Origin: an uncultured Granulicatella sp. | GTDB lineage: Bacteria; Bacillota; Bacilli; Lactobacillales; Aerococcaceae | Length of the DNA: 31,521 bases | Assembly: GCF_938030755.1 (NCBI RefSeq) | Contig: NZ_CALHIF010000020.1 | Location: forward strand, 1-31,521 | Direction: 5' to 3' | Part shown: positions 15,257 through 24,167 of the stretch, piece after piece | Numbering within the stretch: position 1 is the first letter of the stretch | Layout: each line of letters opens with the position of its first letter | The notes under the pieces: model-generated | Database searches by the model: none | What the model was told of the DNA's origin: nothing | Seen by the model: the letters and a program-made list of their open reading frames with translations, nothing else | Made by a program: the position numbers and the translations under genes

Positions 15257-16597
15257 ATGGCTAAAGATATGACGAGTGGGAAACCACTAAAATTGATTTG
15301 GAATTTTACCATTCCACTGTTAATCGGAAATTTGTTCCAACAATTATACAATATGGCGGATACCTTTATCGTAGGTCGTACCATTGGTGTGCATGCGTTA
15401 GCTGCGGTTGGGTCTACTGGAAGTATTGTCTTTTTAATCATCGGGTTTGCGACAGGGTTAACGGCTGGTCTTGCGATTCCATTAGCGCAACGGTTTGGTG
15501 CCAAGGATTATAAGGGCGTTAAACATAACTTTTATGTTTCCATTTTAATTTCGATTGCTGTGGCGATTGTATTAACCGCATTGAGTATGATTTTCTGTCG
15601 ACAGATTCTAGAAATCATGCAGACACCATCCGAGATTATTGATGGAGCTTATGATTATTTAATCGTCATCTTTGGCGGTATTTTCTCCTCAATGGCTTAT
15701 AATTTACTATCGAATATTTTCCGATCAATTGGAGATGCGAAAACTCCTTTATATTTTCTAGTAATGGCGTGTGTGATGAATATTATTTTGGATATCGTCT
15801 TTATCGCTGCTTTTGGAATGGGAGTTGAGGGAGCAGGATATGCAACGGTTCTTTCTCAAATCTTCTCAGCTATTGCCTGCGTCGTTTATATTTGGAAGAA
15901 GATTCCAGTGTTGCGCTTAACGAAAGAGGATTTAGTAGCGACACAGAAAGATATTCGAGAACATTGTCGTATTTCATTTCCAATGGCTTTTCAAGCTTCG
16001 ATTATTGCCATCGGAACGATTATGGTCCAAATCGCGTTAAATCAATTAGGACCGACTTCGGTTGCGGCACACACTGCAGCACAAAAGATTGATCAGTTAG
16101 CGATTCTTCCAATGATGTCATTTGGAGTTACCATGGCTACCTATTCTGCCCAAAACTATGGTGCGAAGAAATATGATCGTATTTGGCTGGGTGTTCGTGA
16201 ATGTATCAAGTTATCGCTAACCTTTGCGATTGGAATTGGGATTATTTTAAATCTCTTTAGTCCACTTCTTATTCGCGCATTCGTTGGAGAAGGGCATGAA
16301 GAAGTCGTTGAATTAGGACGACTATTCTTCCTTACAAACGGGACAACATATAGTTTTCTTTCATTATTATTTATTTACCGTTATACCTTACAAGGGGTTG
16401 GAAAAACATTCACGCCGACCTTGGCTGGAATTATGGAACTTATCATGCGTTCTGTAGCAGCAGTGATTCTTTCCAATATATACGGATTTGTTGGAGCAAC
16501 AGTTGCAAATCCAATGGCATGGTTTGGTTCGATGGTCCCACTCATGATTGCGTATTATGTCTTTAAAAATAATATTCAAAATGGAGCAGAGCAGTAG
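15257..16597 (+). CDS. MATE-family multidrug efflux transporter
   Basis: 446-aa membrane protein with the two-fold repeat of six plus six helices typical of MATE exporters. Characteristic segments are WNFTIPLLIGNLFQQLYNMAD at the N-terminus (a MATE hallmark), GATGLTAG-like FATGLTAGLAIP, and GPTSVAAHTAAQKID in the second half. Such proteins expel cationic or amphipathic compounds using sodium or proton gradients; the substrate cannot be predicted. The ATG follows GAAGAGGAGGGTGTCTG, a strong SD. It is a single-gene unit whose terminator begins inside the stop codon. Confidence 0.9.
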   Translation: MAKDMTSGKPLKLIWNFTIPLLIGNLFQQLYNMADTFIVGRTIGVHALAAVGSTGSIVFLIIGFATGLTAGLAIPLAQRFGAKDYKGVKHNFYVSILISIAVAIVLTALSMIFCRQILEIMQTPSEIIDGAYDYLIVIFGGIFSSMAYNLLSNIFRSIGDAKTPLYFLVMACVMNIILDIVFIAAFGMGVEGAGYATVLSQIFSAIACVVYIWKKIPVLRLTKEDLVATQKDIREHCRISFPMAFQASIIAIGTIMVQIALNQLGPTSVAAHTAAQKIDQLAILPMMSFGVTMATYSAQNYGAKKYDRIWLGVRECIKLSLTFAIGIGIILNLFSPLLIRAFVGEGHEEVVELGRLFFLTNGTTYSFLSLLFIYRYTLQGVGKTFTPTLAGIMELIMRSVAAVILSNIYGFVGATVANPMAWFGSMVPLMIAYYVFKNNIQNGAEQ

Positions 16598-16621
16598 TAT
16601 CAAGCTACTGTTCTTTTTTTG
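16590..16621 (+). terminator. Terminator overlapping the end of the MATE gene
   Basis: CAGTAG (which includes the TAG stop) pairs with CTACTG across a seven-base loop, followed by TTCTTTTTTT. Confidence 0.8.
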
Positions 16622-16631
16622 CTTCAAATTA

Positions 16632-16640
16632 TGGTATAAT
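16632..16640 (+). promoter_or_regulatory. Extended -10 promoter of the fhs-thyA-dfrA-ung operon
   Basis: TGGTATAAT, a perfect -10 with TGn extension, 31 bases before the fhs start codon. No clear -35. Confidence 0.7.
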
Positions 16641-16671
16641 AAAACGAATATACATACAGCGAGGTGACGTC

Positions 16672-18336
16672 ATGAAAACAGATATTCAAATTGCACAAGA
16701 AAACCAAATGCAACCTATCACGGTGATTGCCGAAAAACTTCAATTGACTCCTGATGACATCGAACCATATGGAAAATACAAGGCAAAGATTGATAAAAAT
16801 GAGTTTCATAATCCAGAGAAATTTGGAAAACTCATTTTAGTGACATCGATGAATCCGACTCCTGCTGGAGAAGGAAAGTCTACTGTAACAGTTGGGCTTG
16901 GGGACGCACTAAAAGCTATTGGGAAGAAAACAGTCATTGCACTTCGTGAACCATCTCTAGGACCAACTCTTGGACTCAAAGGGGGAGCTACAGGTGGCGG
17001 TTATGCACAAGTGGTTCCTATGGAAGAAATCAATTTGCATTTTACAGGAGATATGCATGCCTTAACGACGGCGACAAATTTGTTATCTGCCATTATCGAT
17101 AATCATATTCACCAAGGAAATGAACTAGATATAGATGCTAACCGCATTGTGTGGAAACGAGCGCTCGATTTGAATGACCGTGCGTTACGCCAAATTGAAA
17201 TTGGGCTAGGTGGTCCGATTAATGGAGTGCCTCGCAAAGACGGGTTTGATATTACCGTCGCAACGGAAATGATGGCGGTACTTTGCTTGGCGAGTGATTT
17301 AAGCGACTTGCAACGACGCGTTTCAAACATTCTCGTGGCGTATACCCAATCAGGCGAACCCGTTACTGTGTTTGATTTAGGTGCGGAGGGAGCAATTACT
17401 GCATTACTCAAAGAGGCGATGAAGCCTAACCTTGTGCAGACATTGGAACATACACCGGCCATTGTTCATGGGGGGCCATTTGCTAATATCGCACACGGCT
17501 GTAATAGTGTGGTGGCGACGAGAATGGCATTGACACTTGCAGATTATGTAGTGACCGAAGCGGGGTTCGGGGCTGACCTTGGTGCGCAGAAATTCCTCGA
17601 TATTAAAGTTCCTGTTCTTGGAAAAAATCCAGATGCAGTTGTACTTGTAGCGACCATTCGTTCGACGAAAATGCATGGTGGTGTTTCGCTCGATGAACTC
17701 GCAATTGGTGAAAATCTCGAGGCGATTCGTGAAGGTTTCAAAAATGTACGAAAACATATTGAAAACTTACAAACTTATGGTTTACCAATCGTTGTAGCCT
17801 TAAATGAATTTTTAACAGATACAAAAGATGAACAAGTCCTCTTTATGGAATTATGCCATGAGATGGGTGTGGATTGTGTTCTTACGAGTGTGTGGGAACA
17901 TGGAAGTCAAGGCGGGTTGGCGCTAGCAGAGAAAGTGGTCCATTTATGTGATACGGAATTGACTTTCCAAGCAACGTATGATATGAATGCGACGATTCGT
18001 GAAAAAGTTGAAACTATTGCCAAGAACATTTATGGTGCTACAAATATTCATTATTCAGACGAAGCACTTACACAATTGAAGGAATTCGAAAAACAGGGAT
18101 GGAACCATCTGAATGTGTGTATTGCCAAAACGCCATACTCATTCTCAGATAATGCGAAATTAAAAGGACGACCAACAGATTTCGATATTACGATTCGTTA
18201 TTTCGTCCCTAAACTCGGTGCTGGATTTATTGTAGCGTTAACGGGAACAGTTTTAACAATGCCGGGACTTCCTAAAATTCCAGCAGCACTTGGAATTAGT
18301 GTTGATGACAATGGGAAAATTCAAGGGTTATATTAA
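16672..18336 (+). CDS. fhs: Formate-tetrahydrofolate ligase
   Basis: 554-aa enzyme that makes 10-formyl-THF from formate, THF and ATP, feeding purine synthesis and fMet-tRNA formylation. Full length for the family (about 555 aa). The ATP-binding segment NPTPAGEGKST (61-71) and the family blocks REPSLGPTLGLKGGATGGGY-like, FTGDMHAL and TVLTMPGLPKIPAA are all intact. The ATG has GAGGTG five bases upstream. It is the first gene of a five-gene operon with folate enzymes ThyA and DfrA, so the cluster collects one-carbon chemistry. Confidence 0.97.
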   Translation: MKTDIQIAQENQMQPITVIAEKLQLTPDDIEPYGKYKAKIDKNEFHNPEKFGKLILVTSMNPTPAGEGKSTVTVGLGDALKAIGKKTVIALREPSLGPTLGLKGGATGGGYAQVVPMEEINLHFTGDMHALTTATNLLSAIIDNHIHQGNELDIDANRIVWKRALDLNDRALRQIEIGLGGPINGVPRKDGFDITVATEMMAVLCLASDLSDLQRRVSNILVAYTQSGEPVTVFDLGAEGAITALLKEAMKPNLVQTLEHTPAIVHGGPFANIAHGCNSVVATRMALTLADYVVTEAGFGADLGAQKFLDIKVPVLGKNPDAVVLVATIRSTKMHGGVSLDELAIGENLEAIREGFKNVRKHIENLQTYGLPIVVALNEFLTDTKDEQVLFMELCHEMGVDCVLTSVWEHGSQGGLALAEKVVHLCDTELTFQATYDMNATIREKVETIAKNIYGATNIHYSDEALTQLKEFEKQGWNHLNVCIAKTPYSFSDNAKLKGRPTDFDITIRYFVPKLGAGFIVALTGTVLTMPGLPKIPAALGISVDDNGKIQGLY

Positions 18337-18356
18337 GAGACTTGAAAGGAGTTTGC

Positions 18357-20246
18357 ATGAAAGATTTTAGAGTCGATCATTTGAAAAAATCTTATGGTGC
18401 GAAATCATTATTAGAAGACGTGTCCTTTATTATTAACGAAGGAGAACACGTAGGCTTAATCGGTCAAAATGGGACTGGTAAGAGTACATTATTATCTATT
18501 CTTGCAGGAGTTGATTTTGCAGAATCGGGCGATATTACAACGTCTAACGATTTCAGAATTGGATACTTATCTCAGCAACCAGAATTAGAGGACGAAGATA
18601 CGATTTTTGAAGCTTTATATAAAGGCGACCACCCAACGTTAAAAGTCGTTCATGACTTTGAAGAAGTGGTGGAACAATTACGAGAAAATCCAACGTCGGA
18701 AAGTCTTGCGAAACGATACAGCGCCTTAGAACAAAAGATGAATGAAATCGATGGATGGCAAGTGGAAGTTCAAATCAAGACGATTCTTCAAAAGATGGGA
18801 TTAACGGATATCCAGAAAAAAGTGGGCACACTCTCTGGTGGTCAGAAGAAGCGTGTGGGTCTTGCAAAAGTATTGATGGAAGAACCGGACTTATTATTGC
18901 TCGATGAACCAACAAACCACTTAGACTTAGAAGCCATCGAATGGTTAGAAGGGTATTTAGCCAATTATAAAGGTGCGATGATGCTCGTTACTCATGACCG
19001 TTATTTCTTAGAACGTGCGGTAACGCATATGTTTGAACTCGTGAACGGTAGAATCGAAGCGTACGAAGGAAATTACGAGTCGTACTTAGAGCAACGAAGT
19101 CAACGAGAACAAATTGCTGCACGCATGTCGCAGAAACAAAAACGGTTATACTTAAGTGAATTAGAATGGATGCGTCAAGGAGCACAGGCTCGTTCAACAA
19201 AGCAACAAGCCCGTATTCATCGTTTTGAAGCATTAGAAAAAGATGTGAAGCAAACGACTTCTCAAGAGAAGCTAGTGATGGAGTTTGACCAAGCTCGTAT
19301 TGGAAAACGCGTTTTTCAACTGGAAGATGCCTCTCTTTCGATTAATGGGCAATCTATCGTGAAGAATCTGGATTGGATTATTCAAAGTCAAGCACGCATC
19401 GGTATTGCTGGGGTGAATGGCGTTGGGAAATCAACCTTCTTAAATGCCATTGCCGGACAGATACCATTTGATAGTGGTCAATTTGTTGTCGGTGAGACCG
19501 TTCGAATCGCGTACTATAAACAACAAGATGAAGATATTCCAATGGATAAACAGCTGATCCAATATTTACGAGAAGAAGCGGAAGAAATCAAACGTAAAAA
19601 TGGAGAAGTAGCATCCGTTTCAGAATTACTCGAAACTTTCTTATTCCCAAGACATTTACATGGAGCGTATATCCATACATTGTCTGGTGGAGAGAGAAGA
19701 CGACTCTACTTACTTCGCTTATTAATGACAAAACCAAATGTGTTATTATTAGACGAACCAACGAACGATTTGGATATCGATACATTAACCGTACTCGAAG
19801 ATTTCTTAGAGTCGTTTAATGGAGCAGTTCTTATCGTATCCCATGACCGTTACTTCTTAGATAAGACGGTCGACCAATTATTTGTCATCCGAGGCGAAGG
19901 GCAAACAGAACTATTCTACGGATCGATGAGTGAGTATTTAGAACAAGAAAAATCACTAGCAAAAGTTGCGGTGGAAACTCCTAAGGCAGAAGCGCCAAAA
20001 GTGGAGGTGCCAAAAGCAGCTTCGGCTAAGAAGATGACGTATCAAGAGAAGAAAGAATGGGAGACGATAGAAGCGACCATTCAAGAACTCGAAGAGAAAC
20101 TAGAATTCTTGCAAGAGGAAATGAGTGTCCATGCACAAGATTTTGCCAAACTACAAGAATTACAAGAGGAATTAGACAAGACGGAAGAAGCAGCAAGTGC
20201 GGCTTACGAACGTTGGGAATATTTAGCAGAGCTAGCAGGGAATTAA
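18357..20246 (+). CDS. ABC-F family ATPase, YfmR/Uup type
   Basis: 629-aa soluble protein with two ABC domains and no membrane segments. First Walker A GQNGTGKST (36-44), signature LSGGQKKR, Walker B LLLLDEPTNHLD; second Walker A GVNGVGKS (352-359), signature LSGGERRR, Walker B LLLLDEPTNDLD. A charged inter-domain linker (about residues 235-300) and a C-terminal coiled coil rich in E and K (about 555-629) put it in the Uup/YfmR branch, the same length as B. subtilis YfmR. ABC-F proteins act at the ribosomal E site to relieve stalling; a translation role is expected, while antibiotic resistance is not suggested. The ATG at 18357 has AAAGGAG five bases upstream; an in-frame TTG at 18342 lacks one. 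It is 20 bases after fhs. Confidence 0.93.
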   Translation: MKDFRVDHLKKSYGAKSLLEDVSFIINEGEHVGLIGQNGTGKSTLLSILAGVDFAESGDITTSNDFRIGYLSQQPELEDEDTIFEALYKGDHPTLKVVHDFEEVVEQLRENPTSESLAKRYSALEQKMNEIDGWQVEVQIKTILQKMGLTDIQKKVGTLSGGQKKRVGLAKVLMEEPDLLLLDEPTNHLDLEAIEWLEGYLANYKGAMMLVTHDRYFLERAVTHMFELVNGRIEAYEGNYESYLEQRSQREQIAARMSQKQKRLYLSELEWMRQGAQARSTKQQARIHRFEALEKDVKQTTSQEKLVMEFDQARIGKRVFQLEDASLSINGQSIVKNLDWIIQSQARIGIAGVNGVGKSTFLNAIAGQIPFDSGQFVVGETVRIAYYKQQDEDIPMDKQLIQYLREEAEEIKRKNGEVASVSELLETFLFPRHLHGAYIHTLSGGERRRLYLLRLLMTKPNVLLLDEPTNDLDIDTLTVLEDFLESFNGAVLIVSHDRYFLDKTVDQLFVIRGEGQTELFYGSMSEYLEQEKSLAKVAVETPKAEAPKVEVPKAASAKKMTYQEKKEWETIEATIQELEEKLEFLQEEMSVHAQDFAKLQELQEELDKTEEAASAAYERWEYLAELAGN

Positions 20247-20260
20247 AGAAAGGAACCGAT

Positions 20261-21208
20261 ATGACGAAACAATATAAAGATTTACTAAGAAAGATTTTAG
20301 AAGAAGGAACAACAAAAACAGACCGTACTGGGACAGGTACAAAGAGTGTGTTCGGATACCAAATGCGTTTTGATTTGCAAAAAGGATTTCCACTTTTAAC
20401 AACAAAACGTGTGGCGTTCGGTTTAATTAAGAGCGAGTTGCTATGGTTCTTACACGGAGATACTAATATCAAATATTTATTAGAACATAACAACCACATT
20501 TGGGATGAATGGGCGTTTGAGCGTTATGTTTCTTCTCCAAAATACACTGGTCCAGATATGACAGACTTTGGACGTCGCTGCTTACAAGACGAAGCGTTTA
20601 ACGAAGTATACCAAGAAGTGAAGAAAGACTTCTGTGAGAAAATTTTAACGGATGATGCGTTTGCGGCTGAATTCGGGGAACTTGGTAATATTTACGGTTC
20701 ACAATGGCGTCACTGGAAAACTACAAAGGGTGAAACGATTGACCAAATCGCAGACTTACTCAACTTATTGAAGAATTCTCCAGATTCACGTCGTATGATT
20801 GTTTCAGCATGGAATCCAGAAGATGTGCCTAGCATGGCGCTTCCTCCATGTCACACAATGTTCCAATTCTATGTGGCTGACGGTAAATTAAGCTGCCAAT
20901 TATACCAACGTAGTGCAGATGTGTTCTTAGGAGTGCCTTTCAATATCGCAAGTTACGCATTATTAACTCACTTAATCGCAAACGAAGTAGGATTAGAAGT
21001 CGGTGAATTCGTTCATACATTAGGCGATGCTCATATTTACTTAAACCATATGGAACAAGTAGAAACACAATTAGCGCGCGAAGAAAGAGAATTACCAACA
21101 CTTGTATTAAAACATCCTGAAAAATCAATGTTTGAGATCGATGTTGATGATGTGATTGTAGAAGGATACAATCCGCATCCAACGATTAAAGCACCGATTG
21201 CCGTGTAA
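20261..21208 (+). CDS. thyA: Thymidylate synthase
   Basis: 315-aa ThyA, methylating dUMP to dTMP with methylene-THF. The catalytic cysteine C197 sits in PPCHTMFQFYV; other blocks are RTGTGTKSVFG, SELLWFLHGDTNIKYL, QLYQRSADVFLGVPFNIASY and GDAHIYLNH. It contains the about 50-residue insertion (PKYTGPDMTDFGRRC region) found in the 316-aa Lactobacillus casei enzyme. The ATG at 20261 has AAAGGAACCGAT upstream and lies 14 bases after the ABC-F gene. The frame is open far upstream inside the ABC-F gene, but that extension is not real. Confidence 0.97.
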   Translation: MTKQYKDLLRKILEEGTTKTDRTGTGTKSVFGYQMRFDLQKGFPLLTTKRVAFGLIKSELLWFLHGDTNIKYLLEHNNHIWDEWAFERYVSSPKYTGPDMTDFGRRCLQDEAFNEVYQEVKKDFCEKILTDDAFAAEFGELGNIYGSQWRHWKTTKGETIDQIADLLNLLKNSPDSRRMIVSAWNPEDVPSMALPPCHTMFQFYVADGKLSCQLYQRSADVFLGVPFNIASYALLTHLIANEVGLEVGEFVHTLGDAHIYLNHMEQVETQLAREERELPTLVLKHPEKSMFEIDVDDVIVEGYNPHPTIKAPIAV

Positions 21209-21223
21209 TGGTGGAGGAGACAG

Positions 21224-21721
21224 ATGTTAATTTATATTTGGGCTCAAGATGAACAAGGACTTGTTGGAAAAGACAACAAGCTTCCTTGGCGATTGCCGAA
21301 TGATTTGAAATTCTTTAAAGAAGTAACGATGGGACAAACCATTCTCATGGGACGTAAAACGTTCGAAGGGATGGGGAGTCGCTTGCTTCCAGGACGTCGA
21401 ACTATTCTTTTAACAAGAAGTGACGATTATGAAGTGCCAGGGGCTGAAGTCGTGACAGATGTAAAAGAAATTATTGAAGATGCCAAACACGAGGATATTT
21501 ATGTGTGTGGCGGTGCCGAAGTCTACCGTCTTCTAAAAGACTATGTAGAACTGCTATATTGCACACGAATCCATCATACATTTGAAGGGGATACGTATTT
21601 TCCAACTGATTTTCCGTGGGACGATTTTATCAAGGTGAAATCTCACGAAGGAGAAGTGGACGAGAAAAATATCTATCCACATACGTTTGAAATCTACGAG
21701 AGAAAAGAGGAAACTCTATGA
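21224..21721 (+). CDS. dfrA: Dihydrofolate reductase
   Basis: 165-aa NADPH-dependent DHFR, regenerating THF from the DHF made by ThyA immediately upstream. The active-site acid is D27 in LPWRLPNDLKFF; GRKTFEGMG and YVCGGAEVY supply the cofactor loops. W22 and the NKLPW motif are conserved. The ATG has GGAGGAG four to five bases upstream. It overlaps ung by four bases (ATGA), so translation is coupled. Confidence 0.96.
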   Translation: MLIYIWAQDEQGLVGKDNKLPWRLPNDLKFFKEVTMGQTILMGRKTFEGMGSRLLPGRRTILLTRSDDYEVPGAEVVTDVKEIIEDAKHEDIYVCGGAEVYRLLKDYVELLYCTRIHHTFEGDTYFPTDFPWDDFIKVKSHEGEVDEKNIYPHTFEIYERKEETL

Positions 21722-22371
21722 CAACATGGCATGATGTCATTGGTGGGGAGAAGGAAAAAGAGTATTTCCATGCAGTACGTTCATTTGAACAGAGCGAGCG
21801 AAATCATCATAAAGTGTTTCCAGCTGCAGAAAATGTCTTCAAAGCACTTGAACTCACACCGTTTGATAACGTGAAAGTGGTGATTCTTGGACAAGATCCT
21901 TATCATGGTGACGGCCAAGCACATGGCCTTAGCTTTTCGGTACAAAAAGGAATCGCCTTGCCACCATCATTACTGAATATTTATAAGGAACTTGAAAGTG
22001 ACTTAGGTATTCCAGTTGCAAAAAGTGGGGATTTAACCGCTTGGGCAAAGCAAGGCGTATTGCTTTTGAACACAGTATTGACGGTTCGTGCACACGAGGC
22101 GAATAGCCATCGTGGTCAAGGGTGGGAAACTTTTACCGATGCTGTTATTTCTTCTCTAAATCAAAGTGACCATCCAATTGTATTTGTATTGTGGGGGAAA
22201 CCAGCACAATCGAAAGAAAAGCTGATTACCAATCCGAATCATTTGATTTTAAAGGCGCCACATCCAAGTCCATTATCCTCATACCGCGGATTTTTTGGAA
22301 GTAAGCCATTTAGTCAAATTAATAAATTTCTACAAGAAACAGGTCAAACGCCGATTGATTGGAGACTCTAA
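21718..22371 (+). CDS. ung: Uracil-DNA glycosylase
   Basis: 217-aa family 1 UDG, removing uracil from DNA. The catalytic water-activating motif GQDPYHGDGQAHGLSF (D60) and the minor-groove loop HPSPLSSYRGFFG are intact. The length is standard. It is translated from an ATG overlapping the dfrA stop, with GAGGAAACTCT upstream. The location after thyA-dfrA is logical: a shortage of dTMP raises dUTP incorporation, which Ung repairs. No clear terminator follows. Confidence 0.96.
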   Translation: MTTWHDVIGGEKEKEYFHAVRSFEQSERNHHKVFPAAENVFKALELTPFDNVKVVILGQDPYHGDGQAHGLSFSVQKGIALPPSLLNIYKELESDLGIPVAKSGDLTAWAKQGVLLLNTVLTVRAHEANSHRGQGWETFTDAVISSLNQSDHPIVFVLWGKPAQSKEKLITNPNHLILKAPHPSPLSSYRGFFGSKPFSQINKFLQETGQTPIDWRL

Positions 22372-22439
22372 TTGATTCAAAATTTATAAGACCATGAAAT
22401 TTATATCTCTTTAGAATAAAAGCTTTCTATAGGATTGAA

Positions 22440-22468
22440 TTGTCGAAAGAATAAGGATGCTATATAAT
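22440..22468 (+). promoter_or_regulatory. Promoter of the small surface-protein remnant
   Basis: -35 TTGTCG, 17-bp spacer, perfect -10 TATAAT; 34 bases before the start codon. Confidence 0.65.
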
Positions 22469-22501
22469 TAGAAAAAAGAAGTGAGAAATAGGAGGATGAA
22501 A

Positions 22502-22770
22502 ATGAAATTTAAAAGTAAATTATTTTATATTGCTTCATTTATTTTATCTTTTTTAGGATTTTATCTAAGGAATGCTGTTGTTGAAGCTGCTGGAGTCCAA
22601 TATGAATTCTCAGTTAGTGAGTTCATTACGAAGAAGGAATCACTAGAATTAGTAATGACCGGATTGAGCGGAAGCGATATTATCACATCATTGGGATTGG
22701 TTGTACGGTTCTATGTATTGGTTTCATCATCTATGTGAAAATCCAAGAAAAGAATAATAAAAATAAATAG
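22502..22770 (+). pseudogene. Frameshifted remnant of a small sortase-anchored or membrane-anchored exported protein
   Basis: The ATG at 22502 follows a perfect AGGAGG six bases upstream. The first 30 residues are a classic signal peptide (KFKSK, hydrophobic core, cleavage near VVEAA-G). The mature part is short, with LVMTG (residues 50-54), which resembles an LPxTG sorting motif with proline replaced. At about codon 62 the frame runs into an unlikely end (stop at 22738). A shift of one base gives IIGIGCTVLCIGFIIYVKIQ followed by EKNNKNK and a stop at 22770, exactly the hydrophobic plus basic tail of an LPxTG or membrane anchor. The simplest reading is one lost base near 22685-22688. The restored product would be only about 89 aa, so the gene may also have suffered an internal deletion. 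The promoter and terminator are still good. Confidence 0.65.
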
Positions 22771-22778
22771 ATATTCTG

Positions 22779-22808
22779 AAAGCTAAATGATATGGTTTAG
22801 CTTTTTTT
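22779..22808 (+). terminator. Terminator after the surface-protein remnant
   Basis: AAAGCTAAA / TTTAGCTTT stem, eight-base loop, run of seven T. Confidence 0.85.
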
Positions 22809-22830
22809 GTTCTTTGATGAGCGTTCCTTT

Positions 22831-22873
22831 TTGAATTTTTTTATATGAACGATAAAATAAGAACAGATGTCCG
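22831..22873 (+). promoter_or_regulatory. dinB promoter with LexA-box-like operator
   Basis: -35 TTGAAT (22831-22836), 16-bp spacer, -10 TAAAAT (22853-22858). Immediately downstream, GAAC-AGAT-GTCCG (22861-22873) matches the Gram-positive LexA consensus GAACATATGTTCG at 11 of 13 positions and would cover the transcription start. Confidence 0.5.
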
Positions 22874-22889
22874 AAATGGAGAAGGATAG

Positions 22890-23948
22890 ATGCGAAAAAT
22901 TTTACATGTGGATATGGATGCGTTTTTCGCATCGGTGGAACAAAGGGACCATCCTGAATGGAGAGGGAAGCCTGTGATAGTAGGTGGAAAACCAAACCAA
23001 AGAGGGGTTGTGTCTACTTGCTCCTATGAGGCGAGGGCTTTTGGGGTCCGTTCTGCGATGCCGACTGCAAAAGCGATGAAACTCTGCCCGCAAGCAATCC
23101 TCACGCCTGGGCGATATGAGTTGTATAAAGAAGTTTCTGCTCAGGTGCATGAAGTCTTTCGAACTTACACGGATTTAATCGAACCACTCTCGATTGATGA
23201 AGCCTATTTAGACGTCACCGATAATAAGAAAGAGATGACATCTGCGACCATGATTGCTCACGCGATTCAAATGGATGTCTATGAGAAAGTCGGACTTACT
23301 TGTTCTGTCGGGGTGTCCTTTAATAAGTTTCTTGCGAAAATGGCATCAGGGTATCATAAGCCTTCCGGAGTGACAGTTATTACACCAGAAAATGCGAAAG
23401 AGTTTATTCGAACGATTCCTATTGAAGATTTCTACGGCGTCGGAAAAGTGAGCGCTGAGAAATTGAAACAAGCGGGCATTTTAACGGGGGAGGATCTTTT
23501 TTTATTATCTAAAGAAGAACTCGAAAAAAAATTTGGGAAACTTGGCCCACGATTGTATTTGCAAGTACGTGGGGAGTCTAATGACCAACTAACGCTTCAC
23601 AGGGAACGAAAATCGATTGGAACCGAACGAACGTTAATAAAAGATACAACCGACCAGGGAATTTTAACCGGATACTTGGAGGAGTTTGCGGAAGAATTAG
23701 AACAGTTGTTGAAGAAGAGAAGTCTTGCTGCAAGAACCGTCACGCTGAAGTTAAGAGATTCGGAATTTAATACAATGACGAAGAGTGTTACATTACGTGA
23801 TTATTTGAATAAGAAAAATGAAATCTATTCAATCGGACTGCAACTGTTTGAAGAAATGATGGAAGAACGCCCGATAAGGCTGATAGGACTTACAGTTTCG
23901 CATCTTGAAAATACTAATAGACTCTATAAACAATTAAAACTGTTTTAA
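22890..23948 (+). CDS. dinB: DNA polymerase IV
   Basis: 352-aa Y-family translesion polymerase. Palm-domain metal ligands are D8 and D10 (HVDMDAFFASVEQ) and D103/E104 in LSIDEAYLD. The steric-gate area, the helix-hairpin-helix thumb (YGVGKVSAEKLKQAGI) and the little-finger domain (from about residue 235) follow. No beta-clamp motif is certain, although the C-terminal LYKQLKLF resembles the usual QLxLF clamp peptide. The ATG is preceded by GAGAAGGATAG. It is monocistronic, with a probable SOS operator. Confidence 0.95.
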   Translation: MRKILHVDMDAFFASVEQRDHPEWRGKPVIVGGKPNQRGVVSTCSYEARAFGVRSAMPTAKAMKLCPQAILTPGRYELYKEVSAQVHEVFRTYTDLIEPLSIDEAYLDVTDNKKEMTSATMIAHAIQMDVYEKVGLTCSVGVSFNKFLAKMASGYHKPSGVTVITPENAKEFIRTIPIEDFYGVGKVSAEKLKQAGILTGEDLFLLSKEELEKKFGKLGPRLYLQVRGESNDQLTLHRERKSIGTERTLIKDTTDQGILTGYLEEFAEELEQLLKKRSLAARTVTLKLRDSEFNTMTKSVTLRDYLNKKNEIYSIGLQLFEEMMEERPIRLIGLTVSHLENTNRLYKQLKLF

Positions 23949-23953
23949 AATAA

Positions 23954-23964
23954 TAGTACAGTTT
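23954..23964 (+). repeat. TAGTACAGTTT direct repeat, copy 1
   Basis: Copy 2 is at 23977-23987 and copy 3 at 24189-24199. Copies 1 and 3 share AA before the unit; copies 1 and 2 start 23 bases apart. Candidate binding site of a pdh regulator. Confidence 0.6.
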
Positions 23965-23976
23965 CCGCGTGAGTAT

Positions 23977-23987
23977 TAGTACAGTTT
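23977..23987 (+). repeat. TAGTACAGTTT direct repeat, copy 2
   Basis: Identical 11-mer to 23954-23964, same orientation. Confidence 0.6.
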
Positions 23988-24057
23988 GATTGTGAAAATA
24001 AACAGTTTCGTTACTGAAAATAAATGAAAACAGAAAAACGATTGAACAAATAAGAAT

Positions 24058-24167
24058 AAAAAAAAGACTTTATAAAGCGTAACAAAATAGAACTTTATTC
24101 ACAAAGTTAACAGAAACGCTCTATAAAGTCTTCTTTGCTTGCATAATTCACAAAAGTTTGTTAAATT
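24058..24167 (-). ncRNA. Candidate minus-strand small RNA divergent from pdhA
   Basis: Minus strand: -10 TATAAT (24173-24168), then about 35 transcribed bases, then a 17-bp stem (24132-24116 with 24080-24064) capped by a second AACTTT/AAAGTT hairpin, then eight U residues (24065-24058). The only irregular stem position is G-U on the minus-strand RNA but A-C on the plus-strand RNA, so the structure is selected as a minus-strand RNA. The -35 is poor (CTGTAC). Confidence 0.45.

Noticed and set aside
20057..20260. Long N-terminal extension of thymidylate synthase
   Set aside because: It overlaps the ABC-F C-terminal coding region in another frame and reads as non-protein-like sequence; the ATG at 20261 has a good SD and gives the family length.
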